The notes beneath the pieces were generated by a model. The model saw nothing but the letters and a program-made list of their open reading frames with translations. It was not told where the DNA came from and searched no databases. From Gammaproteobacteria bacterium (GTDB lineage: Bacteria > Pseudomonadota > Gammaproteobacteria > Pseudomonadales > Pseudohongiellaceae): 64,000 nucleotides of DNA. Made by a program: the position numbers and the translations under genes. This document shows positions 1 to 8,573 of this stretch, piece by piece. The stretch covers positions 152,532 through 216,531 of the forward strand of contig VMDC01000002.1 in assembly GCA_008081045.1 (NCBI GenBank), given 5' to 3'. Every line of letters begins with the position of its first letter. Positions within the stretch are counted from its first letter, which is position 1.

Positions 1-697
1 AGTAGGAGTGGTGGCTCTGATTCATTCTGGAGCGCGCCAGCGCCTGTTCGCTGACTGCATTGAAACTCAATCCCGGTGGCAGCATGAGCCCCTTCTGTGA
101 GGCGCTGACCGTCACATCCACTCCCCAGTCATCATGCAGAAACTCTGTGCAAGCGAGAGAGGAGACAGCATCCACCATGAGTAAAGCAGGGTGCCTTACT
201 TTGTCTATCGCGCGCCTGATATCGCCGATTCGACTGGTGACACCGGTTGATGTTTCCGTGTGGACGGCCAGAACGGCCTGTATTTCATGCTTGCTGTCCT
301 CTGACAGCTTTTCCTCCACGACTGACGGATCGACCCCGTGGCGCCAGTCTCCCGGTATCCACAAGATGTGAAGCCCCAGCTTTTCAGCGACTTCTTTCCA
401 AAGAGTGGCGAAGTGTCCGGTTTCAAAAGCCAGTACTTTATCTCCGGGTGACAGGCAATTAAGCAGGGCGCATTCCCATCCACCGGTACCGGATGCTGGA
501 TAGATAAAAATAGAGGACTCAGTGTTGAATACGGGCGCGAGCTTCTCCAGTAATCTGAACGTCAGGGCCGGAAATTCCGGGCCACGGTGATCAATGACCG
601 GTTGAGCCATGGCCCTGAGCACACTTTCCGGAACATTAGAGGGTCCGGGAATTTGCAGAAAATGGCGGCCGGGCTGATAGGCTCCATCAATACTCAT
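1..697 (-). CDS. Class V PLP-dependent aminotransferase, serine/alanine-glyoxylate type (partial, C-terminus beyond left edge)
   Basis: The minus-strand frame is open from an ATG at 697 to the window edge (232 codons). It begins with the PGPSNV motif (about residues 17-22) typical of alanine/serine-glyoxylate aminotransferases. The PLP-lysine motif SQKG is present with the lysine near residue 202, and HTETSTGV lies upstream of it. The family moves an amino group to glyoxylate or pyruvate. The gene starts 29 bp after the stop of the acylase gene upstream on the same strand, so it is probably the last visible gene of an operon with the acylase and amidohydrolase. The exact amino donor (serine, alanine, ureidoglycine or other) cannot be told. 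A second family member lies at 32408-33583. Confidence 0.85.
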   Translation of the reverse strand, partial: MSIDGAYQPGRHFLQIPGPSNVPESVLRAMAQPVIDHRGPEFPALTFRLLEKLAPVFNTESSIFIYPASGTGGWECALLNCLSPGDKVLAFETGHFATLWKEVAEKLGLHILWIPGDWRHGVDPSVVEEKLSEDSKHEIQAVLAVHTETSTGVTSRIGDIRRAIDKVRHPALLMVDAVSSLACTEFLHDDWGVDVTVSASQKGLMLPPGLSFNAVSEQALARSRMNQSHHSY

Positions 698-726
698 GGT
701 TCTGTTGCCGCTCTCGCTGAAGGTTG

Positions 727-2991
727 TTAATTTCCCGGGCGGTATTCCCGCTCCAGGTTGGCTTCGATGTCGTCACGATAGAACAGGACATCACGAAATT
801 CGCCATTTGCATACATTTCTGCCTGATCGTCGAAATGCGGCGATTCTGGATCGCTTTGCAAGCCGCCGACGGTAATGGCTTTGGCTCTTAACGGACGCCC
901 AAACTCCACGGCTGCGACAAAGCTGTTGCCACTGGTGCCGTACATGCGTCGGGTGCCCGGATAGGTACGCGCGCCAAATGAAGCCAGTGCTCCCCATCTG
1001 CCTGAGGCAAAACCGACCGGAACGCTTGGCGCATTGTCGTCAAAATTCTGCACCAGATCTCCGGTGATGCGCTGATAGCGATTGATCTCTCCCCATGGAA
1101 CCTGCCAAGAACCAAAATCCTGGGATAGTGTGTCGGCTGCCTGATTCAGGGCGCCGAGAAGCTGATTCGGGGAAGCATTATTCACCATGTAGTCATAGAT
1201 GTTGATGTCCGCCGCTGCGGCATCGGCCCGGACCATTTCCATGAGCGCTTCAGCCCAATAAACAGCCAGTGACGTCTCAACCGAATCCACACCAAAGTTT
1301 GTGTCCCAACCTCTGAGTAAATCGATGTAATCGAGAATCTCCCCGGTGAGAGTGCTCTGCAGCTGCACGGCGTTGCCGTCTTCATCGACAATGCTCGGGC
1401 TGTCCACCGCAGTGATGAGCAAAAGTCTGGGAATCAGATCATCAAAAAACGGCAGAGCCGGATCATAAGCTGCCTCAATTAACGAATCGAGCGTAAAGTC
1501 GTTCTTGCCCTCCAGAACTCGCACGGCGTGAACGCCGCGCGGATTTTCCGGATTGTTCGCCATATAGGCTGGGTAATCTTCCGGTTGCGGGCTGTTACCG
1601 GGACCCGCGGCGTTGAACGGTGTATTGTTTGTGTTCTGAATCCAGCCGCTGTCCGGATTGAACACGGTGATCATTTCACTGACTGCGTGCAGAGGTCCCC
1701 AGTCGGTTGCCGGGTTACTGCCATCGAGCGGACTGTTCCAGTCAAAATTTGGATCTCTTCTGGGAATAAAGTTGCCGTGCCAGTAGGCAATATTGCCCTC
1801 GCTGTCCGCATACACGGTGTTGTTGGAGGAATTGGTGCGCAGCTCCATGGTGGCGGCAAATTCTTCGTAGTTGCCGGATTTGGTCCTGCCATAGGACTGA
1901 GACAGTGCCTTGACAGGCTCCTGCATTAGGCTGATGGAGACCCATTTCCCGTCTTCCTCCCGAATGATAGGTCCGTGATGGGTGTAATAGGCAGTAACTT
2001 CAATTTCCGACATCGCGTCGCCGTCGCGAAAAGGGAGATGGATCAGTTTTTCCTCGAGACGCCGCAATTCGTCTCCGTACTGATAGTAGTAACCGTCATC
2101 CTGCTGGACGATGGTCTCGAGGTATTCATCGATCGCATCGGCTCTGCTGGAGGTGTGCATCCATCCGGTATTCTCGTTGAAACCCTGGTAGATGAAAAAT
2201 TGACCCCAGGTAACCGCGCCGTAGGCGTTCAGCCCTTCTTCGCTCACCATGTGCAATTCTGAGCGAAAGAAAAATGAAGTGTGAGGGTTGATCAAAAACA
2301 GCGCGTTCCCGTTCGCCGTGTTTTTAGGCGCAATCGAGAAGCCGTTTGACCCTCTTGGCTCGCCGTCAAAAAGGTCTTCTGCCACGGCTACCATTGATGT
2401 CGGGTCATAGAAGTCTTTCAGTCGGCTGATGTTTACCCGCTCGATGTCGCCACCGATGCTTCCTTCCGAGAAAGTGAGCGCCATCCATGGCTCGAATTTT
2501 TTGATTACCAGGGGTTCGACATCAGGATGCGTATACAGGTAATAGTTAAGACCATCCGCGAATGCGACCATCAGGTCCTTGAGCCAGGCAGGGCTGGTCT
2601 CAAATTGTGCCTGCATCTCAACCGGGTCGATAAACAGCTTCATGCGAAGATCCCGATAAAGCTGAGTTTCTCCTTCCGCTTCAGCCAGCCTGCCCATGGC
2701 GTTGATGTAGTTTGTCTCCAGTCGATAAAAGTCATCTTCGGCTTGGGCGTATAGCGTGCCGAAGACTGTGTCAGCGTCGCTGACGCCATAAATATGGGCA
2801 ATACCCCAAGTGTCTCTGAGAATAGTGACTTTGTCAGCGGTGGCTTCCCAGCGGGCGATCTCTTCATCGGAAAACTGGGGGGAAGGCCTGCTGGTTTCTG
2901 CCAGGCTTTCTGTCGGGTTGCGGTTATCCTGTCCGCAGCCAATGAGCGCAACACTGAGAAGTGTGACTGCAATAAAGTTTTTTACCGGCAT
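727..2991 (-). CDS. Penicillin acylase family N-terminal-nucleophile hydrolase, secreted or lipoprotein
   Basis: A 754-residue protein of the penicillin/cephalosporin/acyl-homoserine-lactone acylase family, which hydrolyses amide bonds after autoproteolysis into alpha and beta chains. The GSN motif places the expected nucleophile at Ser215, the new N-terminus of the beta chain. Downstream segments such as NPHTSF and SSNNT fit the fold. The open frame runs 29 codons further upstream, but the ATG at 2991 is preferred: it has a GGAGGCGG Shine-Dalgarno and begins a hydrophobic signal ending in LIGC, a likely lipobox. It lies 26 bp after the amidohydrolase stop and 29 bp before the aminotransferase. 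The substrate is unknown; N-acyl amino acids, acyl-homoserine lactones and beta-lactams are all possible. Confidence 0.88.
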   Translation of the reverse strand: MPVKNFIAVTLLSVALIGCGQDNRNPTESLAETSRPSPQFSDEEIARWEATADKVTILRDTWGIAHIYGVSDADTVFGTLYAQAEDDFYRLETNYINAMGRLAEAEGETQLYRDLRMKLFIDPVEMQAQFETSPAWLKDLMVAFADGLNYYLYTHPDVEPLVIKKFEPWMALTFSEGSIGGDIERVNISRLKDFYDPTSMVAVAEDLFDGEPRGSNGFSIAPKNTANGNALFLINPHTSFFFRSELHMVSEEGLNAYGAVTWGQFFIYQGFNENTGWMHTSSRADAIDEYLETIVQQDDGYYYQYGDELRRLEEKLIHLPFRDGDAMSEIEVTAYYTHHGPIIREEDGKWVSISLMQEPVKALSQSYGRTKSGNYEEFAATMELRTNSSNNTVYADSEGNIAYWHGNFIPRRDPNFDWNSPLDGSNPATDWGPLHAVSEMITVFNPDSGWIQNTNNTPFNAAGPGNSPQPEDYPAYMANNPENPRGVHAVRVLEGKNDFTLDSLIEAAYDPALPFFDDLIPRLLLITAVDSPSIVDEDGNAVQLQSTLTGEILDYIDLLRGWDTNFGVDSVETSLAVYWAEALMEMVRADAAAADINIYDYMVNNASPNQLLGALNQAADTLSQDFGSWQVPWGEINRYQRITGDLVQNFDDNAPSVPVGFASGRWGALASFGARTYPGTRRMYGTSGNSFVAAVEFGRPLRAKAITVGGLQSDPESPHFDDQAEMYANGEFRDVLFYRDDIEANLEREYRPGN

Positions 2992-3017
2992 AACCGCCTC
3001 CGACTGTCTGATTTTCG

Positions 3018-4664
3018 TTAGTTTTTTACTGAGACTCTTACCCCATCCACCCAAGTCTCTTGCACCAGAGTTTGCCACATCTGGGTGAGAGGTTGTGTGA
3101 AGATATCCCGGTCGAGCAAGATGAAATCGGCCTTTTTGCCGGGCTCCAGAGTACCAAGATGTGCTTCCTGGTGTCCCGCGTAAGCGGCATCGATGGTGAA
3201 GCTCGCCAGGGCTTCTTCGAGCGTCATGCTCTCCTCAGAATACCAACCACCCGGTGGGTTGCTTTGCTGATCCTGACGAGTGACGGAGGCATGCAGGCCA
3301 TAAAAGGGGTTCGGGTGCTCAACCGGAAAATCGGAACCATTGGCAATGCGGGCTCCGGAGTCCAGAAGTTTTCGCCAGGCATAAGCACCCTGAATTCGTA
3401 CCGGACCGAGTCGGTCTTCTGCCATGTTCTTGTCGGAAGTAGCGTGAGTCGCCTGCATTGACGGGATCACGCCAAGCTCAGCAAATCGGAGGATGTCTTC
3501 GTAGCGCAGGATTTGCGCATGTTCGACGCGATGGCGTCGGTCTTTAGAATCAGTTTCGTTGATCAGTCTCTCGTAGTTATCCAACACCCGCATATTGGCG
3601 TCATCTCCAATAGCGTGCGTGTTCACCTGAAAGCCTGCATTCATGGCAGCCCGCATCAAAAATTCCAGCCGTTCGTCGTTATACCGCAGCAGACCGCGAT
3701 TGCCGGGAGCATCATGATAATCCTCAATCAGCGCGGCGCCGCGACTGCCCAGAGCGCCATCTGCCACTACTTTGACGCTCTCAACCGCAAATGTCATATC
3801 CTCGCTGTGAAAAAAGCCTTCTGCCAAGCGGTCCTGATAGAGAGGGTCGGAGGCGGCAATCATTGCGTAAACACGAACGGGCAGTGGCGCTTCGCCCACC
3901 AGTTCCTTGTAGGCAGCAATCGTGCTGCTGCCGATACCGGCATCATGAACACTGGTAATGCCATAAGTCGCCAGGGCATTCAGAGCGGTGGTCAGAGCAA
4001 CTTTCTCCTCTTCGAAAGACGTGGCCGGGATCTGCTCGCGGATGTAGGACATCGCGGTGTCGATAAATACTCCGGTTGCCTTACCGTTCTCATCGCGGAC
4101 GATCTGTCCACCGACAGGATCTTCGGTGTCATCGCTGATGCCGGCCAGTTCCATCGCCAGAGAATTTGCCCAAGCCGCGTGGCCGTCTACTCGGGTGAGC
4201 CAGACTGGTCGGTCACTGACGACAGCGTCAAGGCTGGCTGCCTGGGGAAATTCATTGCTGTCCCACAGTACCTGATTCCAACCCCGGCCCTGTATCCATT
4301 CGACAGCGGGATTGGCTTGCGCAAAATCCAGCACACGCCCGGCCGCTTCAGACTCCGACTCTGCACCGACCAGGTCGACCCGCAGCAGTGAAAGCCCGTA
4401 AGACAGCACATGGCCATGTGCGTCTATCAGGCCCGGAATCATCGTTTGCCCGTTGCCATCAATGAGATGGTCAGGCTCTTGCGGTAAGGGGTCCGAGTCG
4501 CCGTAAACGGCATCAATTCTGTCATCGGTGAACTGAATAGCCGAAAACTGCAGCAGCTGAAAATCCCGGTCCAGCGTGTAGCCATTCACATTGAAGTACA
4601 GAGTCGTTTCGGCCACTGTTGCCGAGCAAAGCAGTGACAGGAGCAAAGGAGTCAGTTTATTCAT
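3018..4664 (-). CDS. Amidohydrolase family protein, YtcJ-like, exported
   Basis: A 548-residue metal-dependent amidohydrolase of the Amidohydrolase_3/YtcJ group (N-substituted formamide deformylase and imidazolone-propionase relatives). A signal peptide occupies roughly residues 1-18. Metal and catalytic motifs are visible: DAHGH (His83, His85), NTHAIGD, HRVEHAQ and NGSDFPVE. The ATG at 4664 is preferred to an in-frame TTG two codons upstream; neither has a strong Shine-Dalgarno. It is the first gene of a minus-strand run with the penicillin-acylase and aminotransferase genes, suggesting a shared amide-degrading role. The substrate cannot be deduced. Confidence 0.88.
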   Translation of the reverse strand: MNKLTPLLLSLLCSATVAETTLYFNVNGYTLDRDFQLLQFSAIQFTDDRIDAVYGDSDPLPQEPDHLIDGNGQTMIPGLIDAHGHVLSYGLSLLRVDLVGAESESEAAGRVLDFAQANPAVEWIQGRGWNQVLWDSNEFPQAASLDAVVSDRPVWLTRVDGHAAWANSLAMELAGISDDTEDPVGGQIVRDENGKATGVFIDTAMSYIREQIPATSFEEEKVALTTALNALATYGITSVHDAGIGSSTIAAYKELVGEAPLPVRVYAMIAASDPLYQDRLAEGFFHSEDMTFAVESVKVVADGALGSRGAALIEDYHDAPGNRGLLRYNDERLEFLMRAAMNAGFQVNTHAIGDDANMRVLDNYERLINETDSKDRRHRVEHAQILRYEDILRFAELGVIPSMQATHATSDKNMAEDRLGPVRIQGAYAWRKLLDSGARIANGSDFPVEHPNPFYGLHASVTRQDQQSNPPGGWYSEESMTLEEALASFTIDAAYAGHQEAHLGTLEPGKKADFILLDRDIFTQPLTQMWQTLVQETWVDGVRVSVKN

Positions 4665-4850
4665 GGTCAATTGTCAGGAATGCGGTCAGCGTTTCGTTTT
4701 GGGTCGGTGGGGCGAGTCTACCACAGCCCCATCGGCTGCAAACGCATCGATTGGCAGCGTATAACCATATTCCGGCATTGAGGGCAGTTGTTGAAAGAAT
4801 GCCGGCCACACTGGCAAGGTGTCTGGCCGGCTGATTTCCCAAGACATAAA

Positions 4851-4882
4851 AAAACCCGGCTGCGTGACGCGGCCGGGTTTTT
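4851..4882 (-). terminator. Intrinsic terminator downstream of the redoxin/cytochrome/monooxygenase gene
   Basis: CCCGGC and GCCGGG arms with an inner GCG/CGC stem and a TGA loop, flanked by A-runs and T-runs on both sides. On the minus strand it follows the stop of the 4899-6629 gene by about 20 bp, and it separates that gene from the amidohydrolase operon. Confidence 0.85.
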
Positions 4883-4898
4883 AGTGTCGGGGGCAGGT

Positions 4899-6629
4899 CT
4901 ATTCGCCGCCCGGATTACCGGCTTCAACGTACCGGTAGAATCCGAAAAACATTTCCTGCCAGGTCTGTTCACCCCATGACAGGGTTTGCGACGCATCCGG
5001 ATTAGAAGGATTGAACTCGGAATTATCAAAGGTGCCGGTAAACACCATTTCGGTTCCCGCCGGCACAAACTTGGGTTCTTTAAAATCGTACACCTTCTGC
5101 CAGTTGAACTGGTAGTTGGGAACGTTCAGCACTTCTTCACTCGAGCCGTCTGGATAGACCAGGGTGAAATTGGCGTCATGGCCCCGGTAATGCATGTGGG
5201 GACCGAGCATGGTGATGTAGGAATCCTTTCTGAACTTTGCTGTGGCAACCATCTCGTGGCGCTGCGCGAACGGCGGGATGTTGATGTCCAAGTCCGCGGC
5301 AGATCCGCCCAGAACCTGACGCTCTGGCTCTTCATCCCACAGATAGAGTGCAATCTCAGAGGCGTCTGTCGTTTCTTTCCCGGAGGTGGTGTAGTGAAGC
5401 TGGAGGAAGAGCCCTCCACCGGCCTTAAGCGGGAAGCCCGAGTTCTCTGGGTAGGTGTTGATTTCGTTGCCCGGCGCATAGGCACCCAGCCCAATCCCCT
5501 GATTGAGAATTTCAAACTGGTTCATTCCGTCGGGACCATAGGCAAAAGCGATGATGTGGTGCAGAACGGTCGGATCGCCTGCTTCAAACTCGATTGCCTT
5601 GACCCAGATATCTTCTTCAAGATCCAGCGCAACCGGTATGTTGCGATAGTCCTGAATTCCGGTCGCCGGGATCTGCTGAGGAGGAACCGGAATCACCATA
5701 TCCGGCTCACCGTAGGCCCACTTTACCAGCTCAGGAGAATATTCGGCGAGCGGATCGGCGTCGTCTGTATTTTTCGCCCCGTTCTCGATCCAGTTAACCA
5801 GTGTCTGGGTCTCTTCAACCGTAATATGAGCAACATCGCGAAAGTCGTGAACGTACTCGTTATCAATCTGGCCCGGAGGCATGCGCTTAGTGTAGAGAAC
5901 CTCGCGGATCATGGGAGACCAGCCCTGGACCATCTGGTGGCTGTTCATGGCGAAGGGTGCGATTCCACCTTCCATATGGCAGCTCACGCAGCGTTCTTTC
6001 AGAATAGGTGCGACGTCATTGGCGTAGGAAATGTCTTCAACAGCTGCCAGAGTGATCGCGTCGCCTTTCGATGAGGTCTGTCTGGCGGTGACGGTCTCGC
6101 CTGCCAGAAACTGGCTGAGCGCGTCAGCTGCATAATGATCTGAAGCCCGTCGCGACCTGGTGTCCTCAGCCCAGCGATCATTGAGCGCCCCGCGGAAGAC
6201 CAGCTCAAGCGCGGTCGGGTCAAGAATGACTACGTCGGTTGCGCGCTCAATGCCGAGTTCGCGGGCCACTAACTGTGTCTCATCCATCAGAACAGGCAGC
6301 TCGATATCGGCATCATCTGCAGTTTCCCGAATTTCTGCCTTGTCCGTTTCACCGGTAGAGTCGATGAAGTAAAAGCCGACGTTTTGCCCTTCGAACTGCG
6401 TGCTGAGGTCGGCCAGATCTGAGGCCGCACGGCGAACGTCTCTGCTGTCCTCATGGGCCATGAACACGATGGCATCGAAATTAGCCTGACGACTCAGCTG
6501 AAAGAATTTTCCGTGCTGATCGATCAGTGAAAAGTCGCTGATGCGCTCGCCCGCACTGACAGGGATGCTTGCCAAGGTCGCTGCAGCAAAAACCGCAGTC
6601 AATCTGAGCAGGGATGAAACTGTATGCAT
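4899..6629 (-). CDS. Secreted fusion: redoxin-like domain, cytochrome c, type II copper monooxygenase (PHM-like)
   Basis: 576 residues with a signal peptide (about 1-26). Domain 1 (about 28-190) is an AhpC/TSA-redoxin fold, but no CxxC or peroxidatic Cys is visible. Domain 2 (about 200-290) is a mono-heme cytochrome with CVSCH (Cys214, Cys217, His218). Domain 3 (about 325-570) resembles the copper type II ascorbate-dependent monooxygenases. It carries His357-His358, His412, the His478-x-His480 pair and Met560 in the motif EMFFGFYRY. Their order and spacing match the two copper sites of peptidylglycine hydroxylating monooxygenase (HH, H, then HxH, M). A heme domain fused to it could feed electrons to copper in place of ascorbate (inference). 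AGGAG lies 7 bp before the ATG. A PAL-like propeller is encoded 2 kb away. Confidence 0.85.
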   Translation of the reverse strand: MHTVSSLLRLTAVFAAATLASIPVSAGERISDFSLIDQHGKFFQLSRQANFDAIVFMAHEDSRDVRRAASDLADLSTQFEGQNVGFYFIDSTGETDKAEIRETADDADIELPVLMDETQLVARELGIERATDVVILDPTALELVFRGALNDRWAEDTRSRRASDHYAADALSQFLAGETVTARQTSSKGDAITLAAVEDISYANDVAPILKERCVSCHMEGGIAPFAMNSHQMVQGWSPMIREVLYTKRMPPGQIDNEYVHDFRDVAHITVEETQTLVNWIENGAKNTDDADPLAEYSPELVKWAYGEPDMVIPVPPQQIPATGIQDYRNIPVALDLEEDIWVKAIEFEAGDPTVLHHIIAFAYGPDGMNQFEILNQGIGLGAYAPGNEINTYPENSGFPLKAGGGLFLQLHYTTSGKETTDASEIALYLWDEEPERQVLGGSAADLDINIPPFAQRHEMVATAKFRKDSYITMLGPHMHYRGHDANFTLVYPDGSSEEVLNVPNYQFNWQKVYDFKEPKFVPAGTEMVFTGTFDNSEFNPSNPDASQTLSWGEQTWQEMFFGFYRYVEAGNPGGE

Positions 6630-6776
6630 GGGTATCTCCTAAGACTACTTGCAGGATATTTCAAAATACGAATTGTAGGCTCGAAGCGATGACTGGGCAT
6701 CCTGAAAATTAAAAAGTCCATTAATTTGAATAATTGAGCAGATTTTTTCGCCTGTTACGCAGGTTTTGCGCCGGTT

Positions 6777-6920
6777 TCAAGTGGGTTCAGGGGTGAGGGG
6801 CGCCATCAACCACGAGGCGCTCTGAAGGATCTCCTCAGAAATAATGGCGTATTCGTGCACCGGCAACGGCTTGAGCTTTGCCGGGCCGGTCGCGGGCAGT
6901 AGAGCCTGATCTGCTTTCAT
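6777..6920 (-). CDS. Possible 47-residue small protein in the intergenic gap
   Basis: The 6630-7000 gap holds an ATG-initiated 48-codon frame on the minus strand, with an AAGG-type ribosome site 7 bp upstream of the ATG at 6920. The predicted peptide is Pro- and Ala-rich with a central segment VHEYAIISEEIL that could form a helix; no signal peptide or known family is seen. It ends about 150 bp upstream of the 6629 start. It could be a chance frame in an otherwise featureless gap, and nothing else is recognised there. Confidence 0.3.
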   Translation of the reverse strand: MKADQALLPATGPAKLKPLPVHEYAIISEEILQSASWLMAPLTPEPT

Positions 6921-7000
6921 CGCTGACCTTTTAGCGCTTCGATCCGGGCTTCAGAAGTGCGAGAATAGAGTCAGTCAATCAGAATACTGCCAATCCGACC

Positions 7001-7795
7001 ATGTTCCCATTGAAGCGCGTTTTGAGCCACAACTTCCTTCGTTCTGGTATGGCTTGTGCCCTTGTGGTGTCTGGTCTGTTGACCCTTCCCGCTCAGGCGC
7101 AGATCTATCGCTTCGGCCATTGCCTGTTCGGATGCCCGGAAGGCTCCAGCGGCAACCAGATTCTGGTGAGATCGGCCTACACCCTGTCGTACGATGAAGG
7201 CAGGAAATCGGCAGTCTGGGCAGCGTATGAAGTGACGCCCGGCTCGATTGGCATTGCTTCCAGTTTATCGCGCGATCTGATCCGGGATGATTGGGTTTCG
7301 GAATCGCTTACCGCTGCAGATCTCGCGGCGCTGGCGGAGCAGGAATACGTGCGGTCACAGCATGTGCCACTGGTCAGCTTTGCGGGAACTCCTTACTGGC
7401 GTGAAGTCAACTTTGCCTCGAACGCCACGGTGCGCAGCCGGAGTCTAAGTCAGGGAGCCTGGTACGGGCTTGACTGGTCGCTTCGAAATTTGGTGAATCG
7501 TGAAGCAGCGGTTTATGTCTACACTGGAGCGATCTTTGATCCCGAGGCGGAACCAAGGCTACTGACAGAGGACAGCGGGTATCGTATCCCGGACAAATTT
7601 TTCAAAATTGTGCTGACGGAAGACGGACGTGCCGCTGCGTTTCTTTTTCCGCAAGACACTGCAGTGCACGTTCACCACTGCGACTTGCGTGCTGGCATTG
7701 AAGAGATAGAAGCGCTGAGCGGGTTGGATTTTTTTCCGGCGGCAACGGTGGAAGTTGAACTGTCGCTATATCCTATGCTCGGCTGCCGCAGCTGA
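7001..7795 (+). CDS. Secreted DNA/RNA non-specific endonuclease (NUC1) homologue with degenerate active site
   Basis: 264 residues with a signal peptide ending near AQA (about residue 34). The fold signature of the beta-beta-alpha-metal NUC1 nucleases is clear: AAYEV near the start, SQGAWYGLD in the middle, and VYTGAIF, RIPDKFFK and LDFFP toward the C-terminus. However, the family motif DRGH, which carries the general-base histidine, is replaced by Val117-Arg-Ser-Gln120. A histidine follows at 121, one position out of register, and the metal-binding Asn region reads SNATV rather than SNxxPQ. Nuclease activity is therefore doubtful; it may be a binding protein. It converges on the 7806-8363 gene with only 10 bp between stops. 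No strong Shine-Dalgarno is seen. Confidence 0.75.
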   Translation: MFPLKRVLSHNFLRSGMACALVVSGLLTLPAQAQIYRFGHCLFGCPEGSSGNQILVRSAYTLSYDEGRKSAVWAAYEVTPGSIGIASSLSRDLIRDDWVSESLTAADLAALAEQEYVRSQHVPLVSFAGTPYWREVNFASNATVRSRSLSQGAWYGLDWSLRNLVNREAAVYVYTGAIFDPEAEPRLLTEDSGYRIPDKFFKIVLTEDGRAAAFLFPQDTAVHVHHCDLRAGIEEIEALSGLDFFPAATVEVELSLYPMLGCRS

Positions 7796-7805
7796 ATTTC
7801 CGATA

Positions 7806-8363
7806 TTATTCCAGCTCGAGCAGGAAATAGTCGTCTCGTAAAAGCTCGCGCACCAGTCGCTCAAGTGAGGCATTGACCGCGCTGCCAAGGCCTTCCTCCA
7901 CCGGAACGCGCCCGCGCCCGAACAGCGTGGTCGACCAGATGCTGCGGCCACCGCCGCGAAGCTCAATGGCAGTGCGAATGGTGAGCTGTAGGTTGGGAAC
8001 TCCTGCCCTGTCAACCGTTTCCAGTTCAGAGCTGAGCAAAGTGCCGACAATTTCCATGTCAGCACCCTCGGCCACAAATTCGACACCGCCCTTGTTGAAG
8101 CCCTGCTCGAAGGCGTCTCTGATCAGATTTGCCAGAGGCAACTGTGCCCGATCGTCTCCGACAATGGTATTTGGATCGGCAACACCACGCTCGTCAGCGA
8201 AAGGCGCTAAATGCAGGCTCGGGCTGATACTGCCAATATTCACATTGCGCTCGTAGGTAAAGTCAATAGTCAGCTCATCAGCGACCACCGGTTTCAGAGC
8301 AAGTGAGCTAAGGCATACCAAAAAGGTGAAAGTAAGTCTGGTCATGCTGGTCATGCTGGTCAT
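7806..8363 (-). CDS. Uncharacterised secreted protein, possibly YajG-like
   Basis: 185 residues with a signal peptide (cleavage around VVADE) and no transmembrane segment after it. The mature part starts with a beta-rich segment containing LAPFADERGV, then LIRDAFEQGF and a C-terminal amphipathic helix with RLVRELLRDD. This weakly recalls the YajG lipoprotein family, but no lipobox cysteine is present. The open frame extends 27 codons upstream; the ATG at 8363 is chosen because GAGGG precedes it and the signal peptide begins there. The first nine codons are three copies of a 9-bp repeat, so three in-frame ATGs compete. Function unknown. Confidence 0.65.
   Translation of the reverse strand: MTSMTSMTRLTFTFLVCLSSLALKPVVADELTIDFTYERNVNIGSISPSLHLAPFADERGVADPNTIVGDDRAQLPLANLIRDAFEQGFNKGGVEFVAEGADMEIVGTLLSSELETVDRAGVPNLQLTIRTAIELRGGGRSIWSTTLFGRGRVPVEEGLGSAVNASLERLVRELLRDDYFLLELE
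8337..8363 (-). repeat. Three tandem 9-bp repeats at a translation start
   Basis: On the minus strand ATGACCAGC occurs twice, followed by ATGACCAGA, giving Met-Thr-Ser, Met-Thr-Ser, Met-Thr-Arg. Copy-number changes would keep the frame but change the number of start codons and the distance to the ribosome site. Confidence 0.9.
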
Positions 8364-8515
8364 GAAAGTCCCTCGGCTCAAGCGGCAGGCGAATCTGTTA
8401 TCAGTGAGAATAATTCCTGAGTCTCGTGGGTTCAAGGCTTGCACCCACGGGCATCGATCTTCTTTGACTGAAAAGAGTATCCCGGTATCAGTTTTTAATC
8501 CGGATTGAAGGCATG

Positions 8516-8556
8516 AAAAAGCCCGGCTCTCGTGACAGAGAACCGGGCTTTGCTTA
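8516..8556 (-). terminator. Intrinsic terminator of the PAL-like propeller gene
   Basis: AAGCCCGG and CCGGGCTT arms with an inner CTCT/AGAG pairing and a GTGAC loop. On the minus strand the hairpin is followed by a T-run. It lies about 18 bp after the stop at 8574. Confidence 0.88.
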
Positions 8557-8573
8557 GCCGGTCTGGCTGTGGC

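Noticed and set aside
205..483. Minus-strand frame of 92 codons near the left edge
   Set aside because: It lies within the partial aminotransferase, in another frame.
3513..4391. 292-codon plus-strand frame antisense to the amidohydrolase gene
   Set aside because: No ribosome site or recognisable domain; the opposite strand encodes an intact enzyme.
4986..6074. 362-codon plus-strand frame antisense to the monooxygenase fusion
   Set aside because: A shadow of the real gene, with no start context and a composition unlike a folded protein.
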